Origin: Bacteroidales bacterium
GTDB lineage: Bacteria; Bacteroidota; Bacteroidia; Bacteroidales; UBA7960
Reading direction: 5' to 3'
Assembly: GCA_019429365.1 (NCBI GenBank)
Contig: JAHYJD010000029.1
Coordinates: 1-35,815, forward strand
Length of the DNA stretch: 35,815 bases
Part shown: piece by piece, positions 16,128-26,500 of the stretch
Layout: each line of letters starts with the position of its first letter
Position numbering within the stretch: position 1 is the stretch's first letter
Program-made: the position numbers and the translations under genes
The notes under the pieces: model-generated
Seen by the model: only the letters and a program-made list of their open reading frames with translations
Told to the model about the DNA's origin: nothing
Database searches by the model: none

Positions 16128-17561
16128 ATGTCATCATCACAAATGCAATCTGGAAGAGACAAGTTACCCCTAGGACAAAAGGTAGCTTTTGGAACTGGTA
16201 ACCTGGTAATCAACTTGCTGCCGGGTGCTCTGGGAGTATTCCAGTTCTTCCTTCTCACCGCCTTTGGTATAGACCCATTCCTTGCAGGGCTCCTGGGCGG
16301 CTTGCCCCGACTTCTGGATGCTCTCACCGATCCCATTATGGGTTATATCACCGACAATACCAAGTCGAGGTTTGGGCGCAGAAGACCCTACATCTTCATA
16401 GGTGCAATACTAAGCGGTATAATGTTTGCCGTGCTATGGCAGCTCAATCCCGACAACTCGCAGATGTATAATTTCTGGTACTTCCTGACTTTTTCTTTCA
16501 TTTTTATTATTGCCAATACCATTTTTGCTACGCCATATATTGGGCTGGGCTATGAGATGACCCCTGACTACAATGAGCGTACCCGCCTGATGGCATTCGC
16601 TCAAACCTTCGGGCAGGTCGCATGGATGATTGTACCATGGTTCTGGGTGCTGATTGCTAATCCCGATCTATTCGAAACCCAGGCTGTTGGGGTGCGAAGG
16701 CTCTCAATCATCGTTGGAGGAATATGTATGATTTTAGGGATTATTCCCGCTCTCTTTTGTAAGGAGGTTAATCAGGAGCATCTTACCAACAGGGATGATC
16801 TTACCCTGGAGAACATATCAAAAAATTTCAAGAGCCTGTTAAAGAATATTGGGCTCATCTTTAAGAACAGACCTTTTGTCAGGTTATGCGGAGCTACCTT
16901 CTTGGTATTTAACGGCTTCCAGCTGGTTGCTTCATTCAGCTACTTCATCATTCTATTCTATTTGTTTAATGGTAACTATGCTGATGCGGGAACATGGCCT
17001 GCCTGGTTCTCAACCGTAAGCGCTTTATTTACTGCATTCCTGATTATTCCTATTATCACATGGATGTCAAACAGTTGGGGTAAGCGCAATGCTTTTATTA
17101 TATCGACATTCATCTCCATTATTGGATACGCTTTGAAGTGGTGGGGCTTTAACCCTGAAAACCCATGGCTGATGTTTATGCCTGTTCCGCTTATGGTATT
17201 TGGAATTGGGGGTTTATTCACCCTAATGATGAGTATGACAGCAGATGTTTGCGATCTGGATGAGTACAACAATGGAATGCCCAGAAAAGAGGGCACATTC
17301 GGTGCGATCTACTGGTGGATGGTGAAACTCGGGCAGGCACTGGCTCTCGTTCTTGGAGGATTAGTTCTTAAGCTCGTAGGGTTTGACTCCGGAGCAGCGG
17401 TACAAACTGCTGAAACAATTACAAATCTCAGGCTTGCAGATATATTTATTCCTGCTACTACAGCCGGATTAGCCATTCTGGTAATGTGGAGATATGATCT
17501 TACCGAAACCAAGGCCAGGGAAATAAAAGATGAACTGGTTAATAGAAGGGGCGAACTTTAA
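16128..17561 (+). CDS. GPH-family sugar/cation symporter (copy 1)
   Basis: A 477-residue inner-membrane carrier with about 12 hydrophobic helices. The family signature between helices 2 and 3 is clear: L-D-A-L-T-D-P-I-M-G followed by D-N-T-K-S-R-F-G-R-R-R-P-Y. A conserved late loop reads M-T-A-D-V-C-D-L-D-E and G-T-F-G-A-I-Y-W-W-M. Glycoside-pentoside-hexuronide symporters bring in sugars or small oligosaccharides with H+ or Na+. The location ahead of beta-1,3-glucan hydrolases suggests laminari-oligosaccharides or glucose-type products, which is inference. It is about three quarters identical by eye to the carrier at 31198-32628. It has its own possible promoter, and a 524-base gap separates it from the next gene. 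Confidence 0.9.
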   Translation: MSSSQMQSGRDKLPLGQKVAFGTGNLVINLLPGALGVFQFFLLTAFGIDPFLAGLLGGLPRLLDALTDPIMGYITDNTKSRFGRRRPYIFIGAILSGIMFAVLWQLNPDNSQMYNFWYFLTFSFIFIIANTIFATPYIGLGYEMTPDYNERTRLMAFAQTFGQVAWMIVPWFWVLIANPDLFETQAVGVRRLSIIVGGICMILGIIPALFCKEVNQEHLTNRDDLTLENISKNFKSLLKNIGLIFKNRPFVRLCGATFLVFNGFQLVASFSYFIILFYLFNGNYADAGTWPAWFSTVSALFTAFLIIPIITWMSNSWGKRNAFIISTFISIIGYALKWWGFNPENPWLMFMPVPLMVFGIGGLFTLMMSMTADVCDLDEYNNGMPRKEGTFGAIYWWMVKLGQALALVLGGLVLKLVGFDSGAAVQTAETITNLRLADIFIPATTAGLAILVMWRYDLTETKAREIKDELVNRRGEL

Positions 17562-18085
17562 CAAGCACACTATTTGAGCTTTTTCCCGGCTGGCATGGAA
17601 GACATGTTTGAAGAAGGCTGGCCCGCCAGCCCTTTACGATGTGGCAGAAATCTGGGCTAAATATGAAGTAAGGCTTTTTTAACGAAATTAATTTTACAAC
17701 CAAATATTCAACGAATATTAATGTTTAATTAATTTTCTAATTGGGACTTAACATGTTTTCTAAAACGCCAGAAAAAAAGTTTTCAAAGGCTTTGCAGTGA
17801 GCATATTGTTTTTACAAAAGAAAACTATTTGTTCATTTTTTCCCTTTAATAAATATATACTAAAGCAGGTCTTTTTATGAATTCAAGATTTTGTTAAATA
17901 TTCATAAAACATTCTTTTTAAGTATTTTAAACACCTCTCAATTCCTGCTTCACCTCTACTGTACGGCTTGTATATATTATGTATATAAAGAAAGCTATCC
18001 AAAGCTTATTATATTTACCTCCAATTAGTTTATTTGTTATTTATATAATCCCACCTGGTTAATTTCCTGACCCAAAAAAAAACAT
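17562..18085 (+). other. 524-base AT-rich gap ahead of the main glucan operon
   Basis: No complete gene is seen. GGCTGGC (17616-17622) and GCCAGCC (17625-17631) form a tight hairpin after the transporter, without a T-run. Around 17600-17684 short open stretches in two frames read like a coding remnant (M-F-E-E-G-W-P-A-S, then in another frame A-L-Y-D-V-A-E-I-W-A-K-Y-E-V-R-L-F and stop), as if one base had been lost. From 17690 the DNA is very AT-rich and contains TATATATTATGTATATA (17971-17987). No TAnnTTTG box was found, although the position suggests the operon promoter lies here. Confidence 0.4.
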
Positions 18086-21000
18086 ATGAAACAAATTACT
18101 TTTTTACTGATTTTCAGTTTTTCCCTTTCCCTGTTTGCCCAACAAGGCCGGGTTGAGGTTGAAAAAAGAGAAGACGGTTGGCGTCTGAAAACTGAGGGAG
18201 AGGCCTTCATGGTAAATGGCATGAACTGGGACTATTTTCCTATTGGTACCAACTTCATGTACAGCTTGTGGAACGAGCCCGATGACTTTATCAAAAAGGC
18301 GCTCGACGACGAAATGTCGCTGCTTAAAAACATGGGTGTGAATGCCATTCGTGTATATACAGGGATCCAGCCAAAATGGATTACCTACATATACGAAACC
18401 TACGGTATCTACACCATGCTTAACCATTCGTTTGGCCGCTATGGCCTTACGTTGGATGGTGCCTGGGTTGTAAACACTGAGTATTCTGACCCAGGAACAA
18501 TTGAGCTCCTTCTGAAAGAGGTTACGGAACTGGTAGAAGAATATAAAGGCACGCCAGGGCTGTTGCTTTACCTGCTGGGCAACGAAAACAACTACGGCCT
18601 TTTCTGGAGTGGCGCCGAAACAGAAGATATCCCGATGGAAGACCGGGAGTCGACTATCAGGGCGCGTCATATGTACAAACTCTTTAATAAGGCTGCATTG
18701 GCCATGAAAGCCATTGACGACAGCAACCCTGTTGCGCTCTGCAATGGCGACCTTTTATTCCTGGATATTATTGCAGAGGAATGCCCCGATGTGGATATCT
18801 TCGGTGTCAACGTGTATCGCGGCATTTCATTTACCGATATGTTCGACAGGGTTAAGAATGAGTATGGAAAACCCATACTGCTTACAGAGTTTGGCTCTGA
18901 TGCCTTTAATGCCATTACCATGGAAGAGGCCCAGAGAGAGCAAGCCTATTACAATACCGGCAACTGGATGGAGATTTACGAAAATGCCGCCGGAATGGGA
19001 AAAGCAAACAACTCGATAGGTGGTTTTACTTTTCAGTTTAGCGATGGCTGGTGGAAATACGGCCAAACCAGTAACCTGGATGTGCACGACACCAATGCTT
19101 CATGGGAAAATGGCGGCTATCGTTTTGACCATATTCCTGGCGAAAACAATATGAATGAGGAATGGTTCGGTATTTGCGCCAAGGGGCCTACCGATGCCAA
19201 AGGATTTTACCAATTGTTTCCTAGGGCTGCTTACTATGCTTTACAACAAGCCCACCAATTCGATCCTTATGCTGAGGGAGCTTCTGTGGCCTCCATCCGC
19301 CAGCACTTTAACGGCATTAATATTGCCAATGCGGTTTTGCAAGCCAGGGGCGACAAAGCGGCACTTGAGGGTGAAAGAACCAGGGCCATTCGCCTGAGCC
19401 ATTTTACGGCGCACCTTTCCACTTTCAACACCGGCGGAAGCCTGATTACCACGCCCAACGATCCCGTTCCGGGTAGTCAAACCTTTCCCGATCAGCTTGG
19501 CTTTGACCATATGCAATCGTTTTATGTGGGTGTTCAGGCACAGCCTGCTGCCAACTTCAGGGCAAACCTAGAATTAAACGCCCTGGGAAATGTTGCCCAG
19601 AACCCCATTGACCAGATTTTCTATGAAAACCGGGGCCGGCCTGTAACCCTTAGCAGCCCCGATGGAAATGTAAATGTGGAATCACTGAACAGGATTCAGA
19701 TTTACCGGGCCAGTTACGAATGGAACCACAGGTATTTCAATCTGAACGGTTTTTACCGCACAGGCCGCTACCACTGGGGTTATGAGGGCGATTTCTTTGG
19801 CCTTTACCCCGAATCAAACTACGGACCGCAAATCGATATATATAATGGTATTGCTCCCTTTGGTTTTGAAATGGAAGGCAAAAGGGAATTTAAGGATTTT
19901 AAACTTGCTTTTGGCCCGCAACTTTGGTGGGGAGCTAACCCGGCTGTATTGCTTAAATACTCTAAGTCCTTAGGGAAATTTAATTTCACCGGGATTTTTC
20001 ACGAAGACCTCGATCAGCTTGGTCTGACCGAGAGTTCTTTTGCCATCCCGCAACCAAAAACCAGGCGATTGACCCTTCATTTAAACAGAGATTTTGGAAA
20101 AATTGGTGTTGACATTGGCGGGATATGGGCTGGTCAGCCCCTGCAAGGCAGGGATTTTCAACTGGTAAGAGGTGAAGAAGGCGATTACACTGTTTACCAG
20201 GATCAAATCAAACCCGAAGATAACTGGGGTGGAAAGATCAAACTCACCTATACCGGCGGCAGATTCAACTGGTATGCACAATCGGCCGTTATGGGCCTTG
20301 TTGCCCAGGGAGGTGCAGACCAAACCATAACCTATACCGGATGGAGACTGAAAGACAGCGGAAGCGGAAACCAGTACAATTTCCTTTCGGGCTTTACTTA
20401 CCTTATGGGCAACCTGCAAATTGCGCCCAACTTCTTGTGGCAGAAGCCCATTGAAGGCCCTATACCAAATTCTGTAATTGCCCCCGGAAGACCACGTAAT
20501 ATCCTCGAAGACCCATTCGTGGTCAGGTCGAACAGGGAACAGGTGGCTGGCGAAATTTTATTAACCTACGACCCAACGCCCGGCACCTGGATGTACGACT
20601 GGGACAGCGACCGCAGCGAAGATGCCGGACTGGCTTTTAGCTTAGGCTTTGTATACCGCCATTTGCCCACCACCATGGATGCTGCCATTGGTATTTTACC
20701 CGATGGCCGAACTACTTTTGCATTCCCGGGATCTCCGCCTGCAAAAGACCTGTGGGAAGTGCATGCCAGGATAGTGTCAAAAATCAATAAAGATTACGGT
20801 TTTATTGCCAACATTTATGGTGGCGAGGCCCAGGCCAATGGCAGTGACGAACGCATCATAAGCCGCTTTGGTATTGATTTGCGTACAATATACAAAACCG
20901 TAAGGCTCAATTCATTTGTCAGAATTAATGATTGGGGTCCGTATGACTATCACCGCGACTTTAACCTGACCTTCCCCCTTCAGTTGATGGCCGATGTTTC

Positions 21001-21217
21001 GGTTTCACTGGGAAGACCCGACTGGTTTGAACTTCCAAACACCCGCATTGGCGTAAGGGGAACATACCGTACCCTCGACAAGTTTTCGCCGCGCTATATG
21101 CCAACCCAATCCATTGACCCTGCCGGAAACTTTGTGCCCGACCCCAATGCAATTGGTTTCGACAATGGCAATGAGTGGGAAATAAGAACCTACATCCTCA
21201 TTAGTATTGGAAATTAA
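18086..21217 (+). CDS. clan GH-A glycosidase fused to an outer-membrane beta-barrel-like domain
   Basis: A 1043-residue exported protein with a signal peptide (cleavage near L-F-A-Q-Q, residue 18). Residues of about 30-400 form a glycosidase TIM barrel of the GH2-like GH-A type: V-N-G-M-N-W-D-Y near the start, acid/base candidate Glu167 in L-G-N-E-N, nucleophile candidate Glu268 in L-T-E-F-G-S. From about 450 to the end the sequence changes to many short alternating, aromatic-rich strands split by polar turns (for example I-Q-I-Y-R-A-S-Y-E-W-N and F-N-L-N-G-F-Y-R-T-G), the pattern of an outer-membrane barrel. It opens the operon and no SusC/SusD pair is present, so it may both cut and admit glucan fragments. 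The enzyme half is secure; the barrel half is inferred from pattern only. Family number and substrate are not known to me. Confidence 0.8.
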   Translation: MKQITFLLIFSFSLSLFAQQGRVEVEKREDGWRLKTEGEAFMVNGMNWDYFPIGTNFMYSLWNEPDDFIKKALDDEMSLLKNMGVNAIRVYTGIQPKWITYIYETYGIYTMLNHSFGRYGLTLDGAWVVNTEYSDPGTIELLLKEVTELVEEYKGTPGLLLYLLGNENNYGLFWSGAETEDIPMEDRESTIRARHMYKLFNKAALAMKAIDDSNPVALCNGDLLFLDIIAEECPDVDIFGVNVYRGISFTDMFDRVKNEYGKPILLTEFGSDAFNAITMEEAQREQAYYNTGNWMEIYENAAGMGKANNSIGGFTFQFSDGWWKYGQTSNLDVHDTNASWENGGYRFDHIPGENNMNEEWFGICAKGPTDAKGFYQLFPRAAYYALQQAHQFDPYAEGASVASIRQHFNGINIANAVLQARGDKAALEGERTRAIRLSHFTAHLSTFNTGGSLITTPNDPVPGSQTFPDQLGFDHMQSFYVGVQAQPAANFRANLELNALGNVAQNPIDQIFYENRGRPVTLSSPDGNVNVESLNRIQIYRASYEWNHRYFNLNGFYRTGRYHWGYEGDFFGLYPESNYGPQIDIYNGIAPFGFEMEGKREFKDFKLAFGPQLWWGANPAVLLKYSKSLGKFNFTGIFHEDLDQLGLTESSFAIPQPKTRRLTLHLNRDFGKIGVDIGGIWAGQPLQGRDFQLVRGEEGDYTVYQDQIKPEDNWGGKIKLTYTGGRFNWYAQSAVMGLVAQGGADQTITYTGWRLKDSGSGNQYNFLSGFTYLMGNLQIAPNFLWQKPIEGPIPNSVIAPGRPRNILEDPFVVRSNREQVAGEILLTYDPTPGTWMYDWDSDRSEDAGLAFSLGFVYRHLPTTMDAAIGILPDGRTTFAFPGSPPAKDLWEVHARIVSKINKDYGFIANIYGGEAQANGSDERIISRFGIDLRTIYKTVRLNSFVRINDWGPYDYHRDFNLTFPLQLMADVSVSLGRPDWFELPNTRIGVRGTYRTLDKFSPRYMPTQSIDPAGNFVPDPNAIGFDNGNEWEIRTYILISIGN

Positions 21218-21230
21218 AAAGCTGAAAAAA

Positions 21231-22616
21231 ATGAAGTCACATAAATTCATAAAAACCTGGCTGTTTGTCCCAATTGGGATATTTATCATGCTCTTTTGGG
21301 GTTGTGAACGCGAAATCACCGATCTTGGCCCCGCCCCTTACTCCAACAATCCCGAAGTGTTTATCGATGGTTTCAGCCCGGGATTAAACTACGCTGCCTT
21401 TGGCGGATCTAACCCAGCGGCATTCGATGTGGATGAGAAAGTAACGTACAATAAATCAAGGGCTTCCATGAGGTTTGAAGTGCCTGATGCAGGCGACCCC
21501 AGGGGCGCTTATGCCGGTGGGGTGTTTTTTACCACCGAAGGAAGGGACCTTTCGGGGTACACCGCCTTAACCTTCTGGGCAAAGGCTTCACAAGCCGCCA
21601 ACATCGACCTTATTGGTTTTGGAAATGACCTGGGCGCATCCAAATACCAGGTTTCCGTCTCCAATTTGCCTGTAAACTCAAACTGGAACAAATACTATAT
21701 TCCCATTCCCGACCCTTCAAAGATGAAGATGGAAAGAGGAATGCTTTTTTATGCTGAAGGCCCTGAAAACGACAAAGGCTACACCTTCTGGATTGACGAG
21801 GTGAAATTTGAAAACCTGGGCACCATTGCCCACCCGCGCTTTGCCATTCTTGATGGTCAGGATCAGACCGAAACTTCGTTTATCGGGGTTTCTAAACAGC
21901 TCGGTGGGTTGGTTTCCACATTTAACCTGCCTACCGGAGCAGATCAGGCAATAAATGCAGCACCGGCTTATTTTGAATTTGTTTCATCAAACGAATCAAT
22001 AGCTACTGTTGATGCCAATGGAATGGTCAGTGTGGTTGGCGGACCGGGAAATGCCCAAATAACCGCTCATGTGGGCGATGTGGTAGCTGACGGTTCATTA
22101 ACCATTAACTCCATTGGAAGCTTTCAGCATGCACCCACCCCGCCCCATGCACCTGAAAATGTAATTTCCCTATTTAGCGAAGCCTATACCAATGTGCCTG
22201 TCGACTATTACAATGGTTATTGGGCACCTTACCAGACAACCCAATCGGCCGACTTTATAGTTGACGGCGACCGCGTTCTTCACTATACCGATTTCAATTT
22301 TGTTGGTATTCAATTTGGCTCGCCTCCTGTAAATGCATCAACCATGACGCATTATCGAATGGATATATACCTCCCCAATGCCCTTAGTGCAAACGCACAG
22401 ATGAGGATTGAAATAGTTGATAACGCTGGTGGCGGCACTGGTTTGCATACCTTTACCATTACGCCTGCGCAAGCACAGCAATGGATCAGCCTGGACATAC
22501 CGCTCTCGAGCTTCGCGGGATTAACCAGCAGAAACGCCTTGTGGCAAATCATTTTTGTTGACGTGAATGGAAATATTCCAAGCTTCTACGCCGACAACAT
22601 TTATTTCCGCAAGTAA
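21231..22616 (+). CDS. surface glycan-binding lipoprotein with two binding modules and an Ig-like domain
   Basis: A 461-residue lipoprotein. The ATG at 21231 is chosen over an upstream TTG (21207) that overlaps the previous gene; it gives a signal peptide ending in Cys25 (F-W-G-C-E-R-E). Three parts follow. A CBM11-like jelly-roll (about 42-205) has L-T-F-W-A-K-A and ends F-W-I-D-E-V-K-F-E. A BIG2-type Ig fold (about 215-295) has S-N-E-S-I-A-T-V-D-A-N-G. A C-terminal module (about 305-461) begins V-I-S-L-F-S-E-A-Y-T-N-V-P-V-D and ends Y-A-D-N-I-Y-F-R-K. The same last module occurs in the gene at 34629. No catalytic motif is seen, so a binding role for beta-glucan at the cell surface is likely, like SusE/F-type proteins. 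It starts 13 bases after the barrel fusion gene. Confidence 0.82.
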   Translation: MKSHKFIKTWLFVPIGIFIMLFWGCEREITDLGPAPYSNNPEVFIDGFSPGLNYAAFGGSNPAAFDVDEKVTYNKSRASMRFEVPDAGDPRGAYAGGVFFTTEGRDLSGYTALTFWAKASQAANIDLIGFGNDLGASKYQVSVSNLPVNSNWNKYYIPIPDPSKMKMERGMLFYAEGPENDKGYTFWIDEVKFENLGTIAHPRFAILDGQDQTETSFIGVSKQLGGLVSTFNLPTGADQAINAAPAYFEFVSSNESIATVDANGMVSVVGGPGNAQITAHVGDVVADGSLTINSIGSFQHAPTPPHAPENVISLFSEAYTNVPVDYYNGYWAPYQTTQSADFIVDGDRVLHYTDFNFVGIQFGSPPVNASTMTHYRMDIYLPNALSANAQMRIEIVDNAGGGTGLHTFTITPAQAQQWISLDIPLSSFAGLTSRNALWQIIFVDVNGNIPSFYADNIYFRK

Positions 22617-22659
22617 TAATCATGGTAGGTTTTACCTGTAAAAATTAAATACAGAACAG

Positions 22660-23493
22660 ATGAAAGCAAAATTTGAATTTAAGCAAATCCGAATAATCTC
22701 CATTCTGCTGTTATTGTTGGTTGCTTTTTTGAGTTGTGAACGCGACGATTTCCAGAAACTGGAGCAGCGCAACTGGCAACTGGTTTGGAGCGACGATTTT
22801 GAAGGTACTGCCGGGCAACTGCCCGACGCTTCAAAGTGGGCGTTCGACCTGGGCACCGGAGAGGGTGGCTGGGGCAACGAAGAACTGCAATCTTACACCA
22901 ACAATCCGGCAAATATCTCCACAGATGGGCAGGGTAATTTAGTGATCACTGCTTTGCGAAACGGGAATAGCTTCACCTCGGCAAGGATAAAAACCCAGGG
23001 ATTATTTGCCCAGCAATACGGTCGGTTTGAAGCCAGGTTAAAAACCCCTTATGGCCCGGGCCTCTGGCCGGCATTCTGGCTGCTTGGCGAAAACATCGAA
23101 TCGGTGGGCTGGCCACAGTGTGGCGAAATTGACATTATGGAGTTAAGAGGACAAGAGCCCCATGTCATTCATGGCACCATTCACGGACCCGGCTACTCAG
23201 GCGGCAACCCGATCACTAAAAGCTTCGGCTTGGCCAATGGCCGGTTCGATACCGATTTTCATATTTTTGCCATTGAATGGGATGAAGATAAAATTGATTT
23301 CTTTGTAGATGATTTCCTTTACCAGCGGATTGAACGCAGCGATGTGCCCGGTGAGTGGGTTTACGACCAGCCGTTTTTTATCCTCCTGAATGTGGCCGTT
23401 GGCGGTAACTATGTCGGTTTTCCAACCCCGCAAACCCCATTCCCGCAAAAGATGATCATCGACTATGTAAAGGTTTATCAGGAGGTAAACTAA
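22660..23493 (+). CDS. GH16 endo-beta-1,3-glucanase (laminarinase) lipoprotein
   Basis: A 277-residue enzyme. The lipoprotein signal ends at Cys26 and is followed by E-R-D-D, an acidic cluster consistent with surface display. The GH16 catalytic motif is complete at G-E-I-D-I-M-E (residues 155-161): nucleophile Glu156, helper Asp158, acid/base Glu161. The extra methionine giving ExDxxE is the beta-bulge form typical of laminarinases. Substrate-cleft aromatics are present (W-P-A-F-W-L-L-G, H-G-T-I-H-G-P-G-Y). The catalytic domain fills the whole mature protein, with no extra binding module. It cuts internal beta-1,3 bonds in laminarin-like glucans. It follows the binding lipoprotein by 43 bases and precedes the phosphorylase by 50, within one operon. 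Confidence 0.93.
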   Translation: MKAKFEFKQIRIISILLLLLVAFLSCERDDFQKLEQRNWQLVWSDDFEGTAGQLPDASKWAFDLGTGEGGWGNEELQSYTNNPANISTDGQGNLVITALRNGNSFTSARIKTQGLFAQQYGRFEARLKTPYGPGLWPAFWLLGENIESVGWPQCGEIDIMELRGQEPHVIHGTIHGPGYSGGNPITKSFGLANGRFDTDFHIFAIEWDEDKIDFFVDDFLYQRIERSDVPGEWVYDQPFFILLNVAVGGNYVGFPTPQTPFPQKMIIDYVKVYQEVN

Positions 23494-23543
23494 CCAAATC
23501 CTTTTTGGAAAAACGGTTTGAAAAGACTAAGAAGTAAATAACA

Positions 23544-26500
23544 ATGGAAAAAGCATATTCAGGGAACCCGGGCGATTCAGAAAACGAAAAAACAGAAATG
23601 TTGATGGTAGAACTTGAAAATGAAAGCTACTTCAAGATTTCGAACCACGACGCCATGCGTCCCTTCTTTATGAGCATCGTTAGTGACTCCAACCACTGGA
23701 TGTTTATATCGAGCAACGGCGGTCTTTCTGCCGGTCGAAAAAACCCTGAATATGCCTTATTCCCTTATTACACGGATGACAAAATTACCGAATCAACCGA
23801 AATAACGGGTAGCAAAACCATCTTCCAGATTCACGTAAATGGCGACATCCAGGTTTGGGAGCCTTTTTCTGAAAGGTTTACAGGCAAGTATGCCATTAGC
23901 CGCAATTTGTATAAGAGTGTGTATGGCAACAAAATCATTTTTGAAGAGATCAATCATGACCTGGGCCTGGCCTTCAGGTACCAGTGGAACTCATCCAAAG
24001 TATATGGTTTTGTCAGAAAAGCTGCCTTAACCAACCTGTCTGATGCGGATTGCCAAATTACGCTCCTGGATGGCATTCAGAATGTCATGCCCTTTGGGGT
24101 GCCCAGCGATTTGCAACGATCGACCAGCAACCTGGTCGATGCCTATAAAAGGAGCGAACTGGAACCATCGGCTGGCATTGGCATTTTTGCCCTGAGCGCC
24201 ATTATTGTTGACAAAGCCGAGCCCAGCGAAGCCCTGAAAGCCAACATTGCTTGGTCACTTGGTTTGGAAAAACCAAAATACCTGCTGTCATCACTGCAAC
24301 TGAACCACTTCAGAAAAAATCAGGAAATCTCAGAAGAAAAGGATGTAAAGGGTGAAAAAGGAGCTTATTTTATTTCCAGCACCATTTCGCTGGCGGCAAA
24401 GGCTGAGAAAAAGTGGGAAATCATTGCCAATGTCAATCAAACCCATTCGCAGATTATCAGCCTTAGCAAAGAAATAAAAAGCAATGCGGACCTGCCCAGG
24501 CAAATCGGGGAAGACATTGATTCTGGGACAAAAAGCCTGATTCAGCTGGTTGCGGGCGCTGATGGCATGCACTGCACCGCCGACAAGTTGAACGATACAC
24601 GCCATTTTTCAAATACCTTGTTCAACATTATGCGCGGGGGAACCTTCGACGACAACTACCAGATTGAAAAAGGTGATTTTGTTGCCTACCTTTTCAAAGC
24701 CAATACGGAAGTTGTGAGCAAACAACAAGATTTCATTGGGAAGTTGAAAGATGTTTTCAGCCAGACGGAGCTGAAAGGTCTTTTGCAGCAAACCGGTGAT
24801 GCCGATTTAATCCGCCTTTCCATAGAGTATCTGCCGCTCAAGTTCAGCCGCAGGCATGGCGACCCCAGCCGCCCATGGAACTATTTTACCATCAACGTAC
24901 AGAATGAAACCGATGGTTCAAAAATTCTGGATTATGAAGGCAACTGGCGCGACCTGTTTCAGAATTGGGAGGCATTGGCCCTCTCCTATCCTGAATTTAT
25001 TGAAGGAATGATTTTCAAGTTCCTTAACGCTTCCACTTTCGACGGATATAATCCATACAGAATAACTAAGGACGGTTTCGACTGGGAAACCATCGAGCAC
25101 GACAATCCCTGGTCGTACATCGGCTACTGGGGCGATCACCAGATAATATATCTGCAGAAGTTTTTTGAGATCATAGAAAAATACCAGCCCGGTCATTTAC
25201 GCTCATTATTCGACAAAGAATGGTTTGTATATGCTGCAGTGCCTTACCTGATCAAGCCCTACGATCAAATACTGAAAAACCCCAAAGACACCATCGAATT
25301 TGATCCTAATTGGGATGCTGCCATTAGAAAACAGCGCGATTTGATTGGGGCGGATGGTGCCCTGTTGACTGCAAATGACAAAGAGATTTACCGGGTTAAC
25401 TTTATTGAGAAAATCCTGGCCACAGTGCTGGCAAAAATGTCGAACCTGATACCTGAAGGCGGCATTTGGATGAATACCCAGCGCCCCGAATGGAACGATG
25501 CCAATAATGCTTTGGTTGGGAACGGCGTTTCGATGGTAACCCTTTACTACCTGCACCGTTTCATGAAGTTTTTCCAGCAAATTGTTGATCGTTCAGAACT
25601 GGAAAGTGTAAAATTGTCGGGCGAATTGATTGAATTCTACCATAGTGTCAGAGAAACCCTCCAGGAATTCAGCCCAAGCCTGTCAGGTTCCATCAGCGAC
25701 CATGACAAAAAAGCCATGATGGATCGCATTGGTAAGGCTGCATCAGATTACCGCCAGCAAATTTACCGGAACGGGTTTTGGGGCAAGAAAAGAACTTCTT
25801 CCTTGTCGGGACTAAAAACTTTCACGCAGGTGTGCCTCGATTTTATTGAGCATTCTATCAGGGCCAACCAAAGACCCGACAAGCTTTACCACGCCTATAA
25901 TCTGCTGACTGTAAAGAAAACAGAATTTTCAGTTTCTCATCTGAGCGAAATGCTCGAAGGCCAGGTAGCTGCATTAAGTTCGGGTTATTTAACTTCCGAG
26001 CAGGCCCTGGATGTGCTCGATGCCCTTAAAGGCAGTGCCCTTTTCAGGAAAGACCAGTACAGTTATATTTTATATCCTGAAAAGCAATTACCCGGATTCT
26101 TAGAGAAAAACAATATTCCGGAAGCAGATGTACAATCCTCGGAATTAATCAGGAGGTTGCTTTTTGTAGGAAGAAGAGACATTGTGGAAAAAGACGTTGA
26201 GGGAGGCATTCATTTCAACGGCAATTTCAAAAATGCCGCCGACCTTGAAAAAGCCCTTAGTTTATTGGCCAAAGGTGAATACAAGGCCCTGGTTGAAAAA
26301 GAGAAAAAACTTATTCTTGAAATTTTCGAGAAAGTATTTAACCATAAAGCTTTTACGGGCCGCTCTGGCACTTTCTACGCCTTTGAGGGGCTGGGGTCCA
26401 TTTACTGGCATATGGTATCTAAACTTCTGCTGGCTGTGCAGGAATGCTGCCTGAAGGCCTTAGACGAAAAGACCGATCCGGTTATTGTGGGCAAATTACT

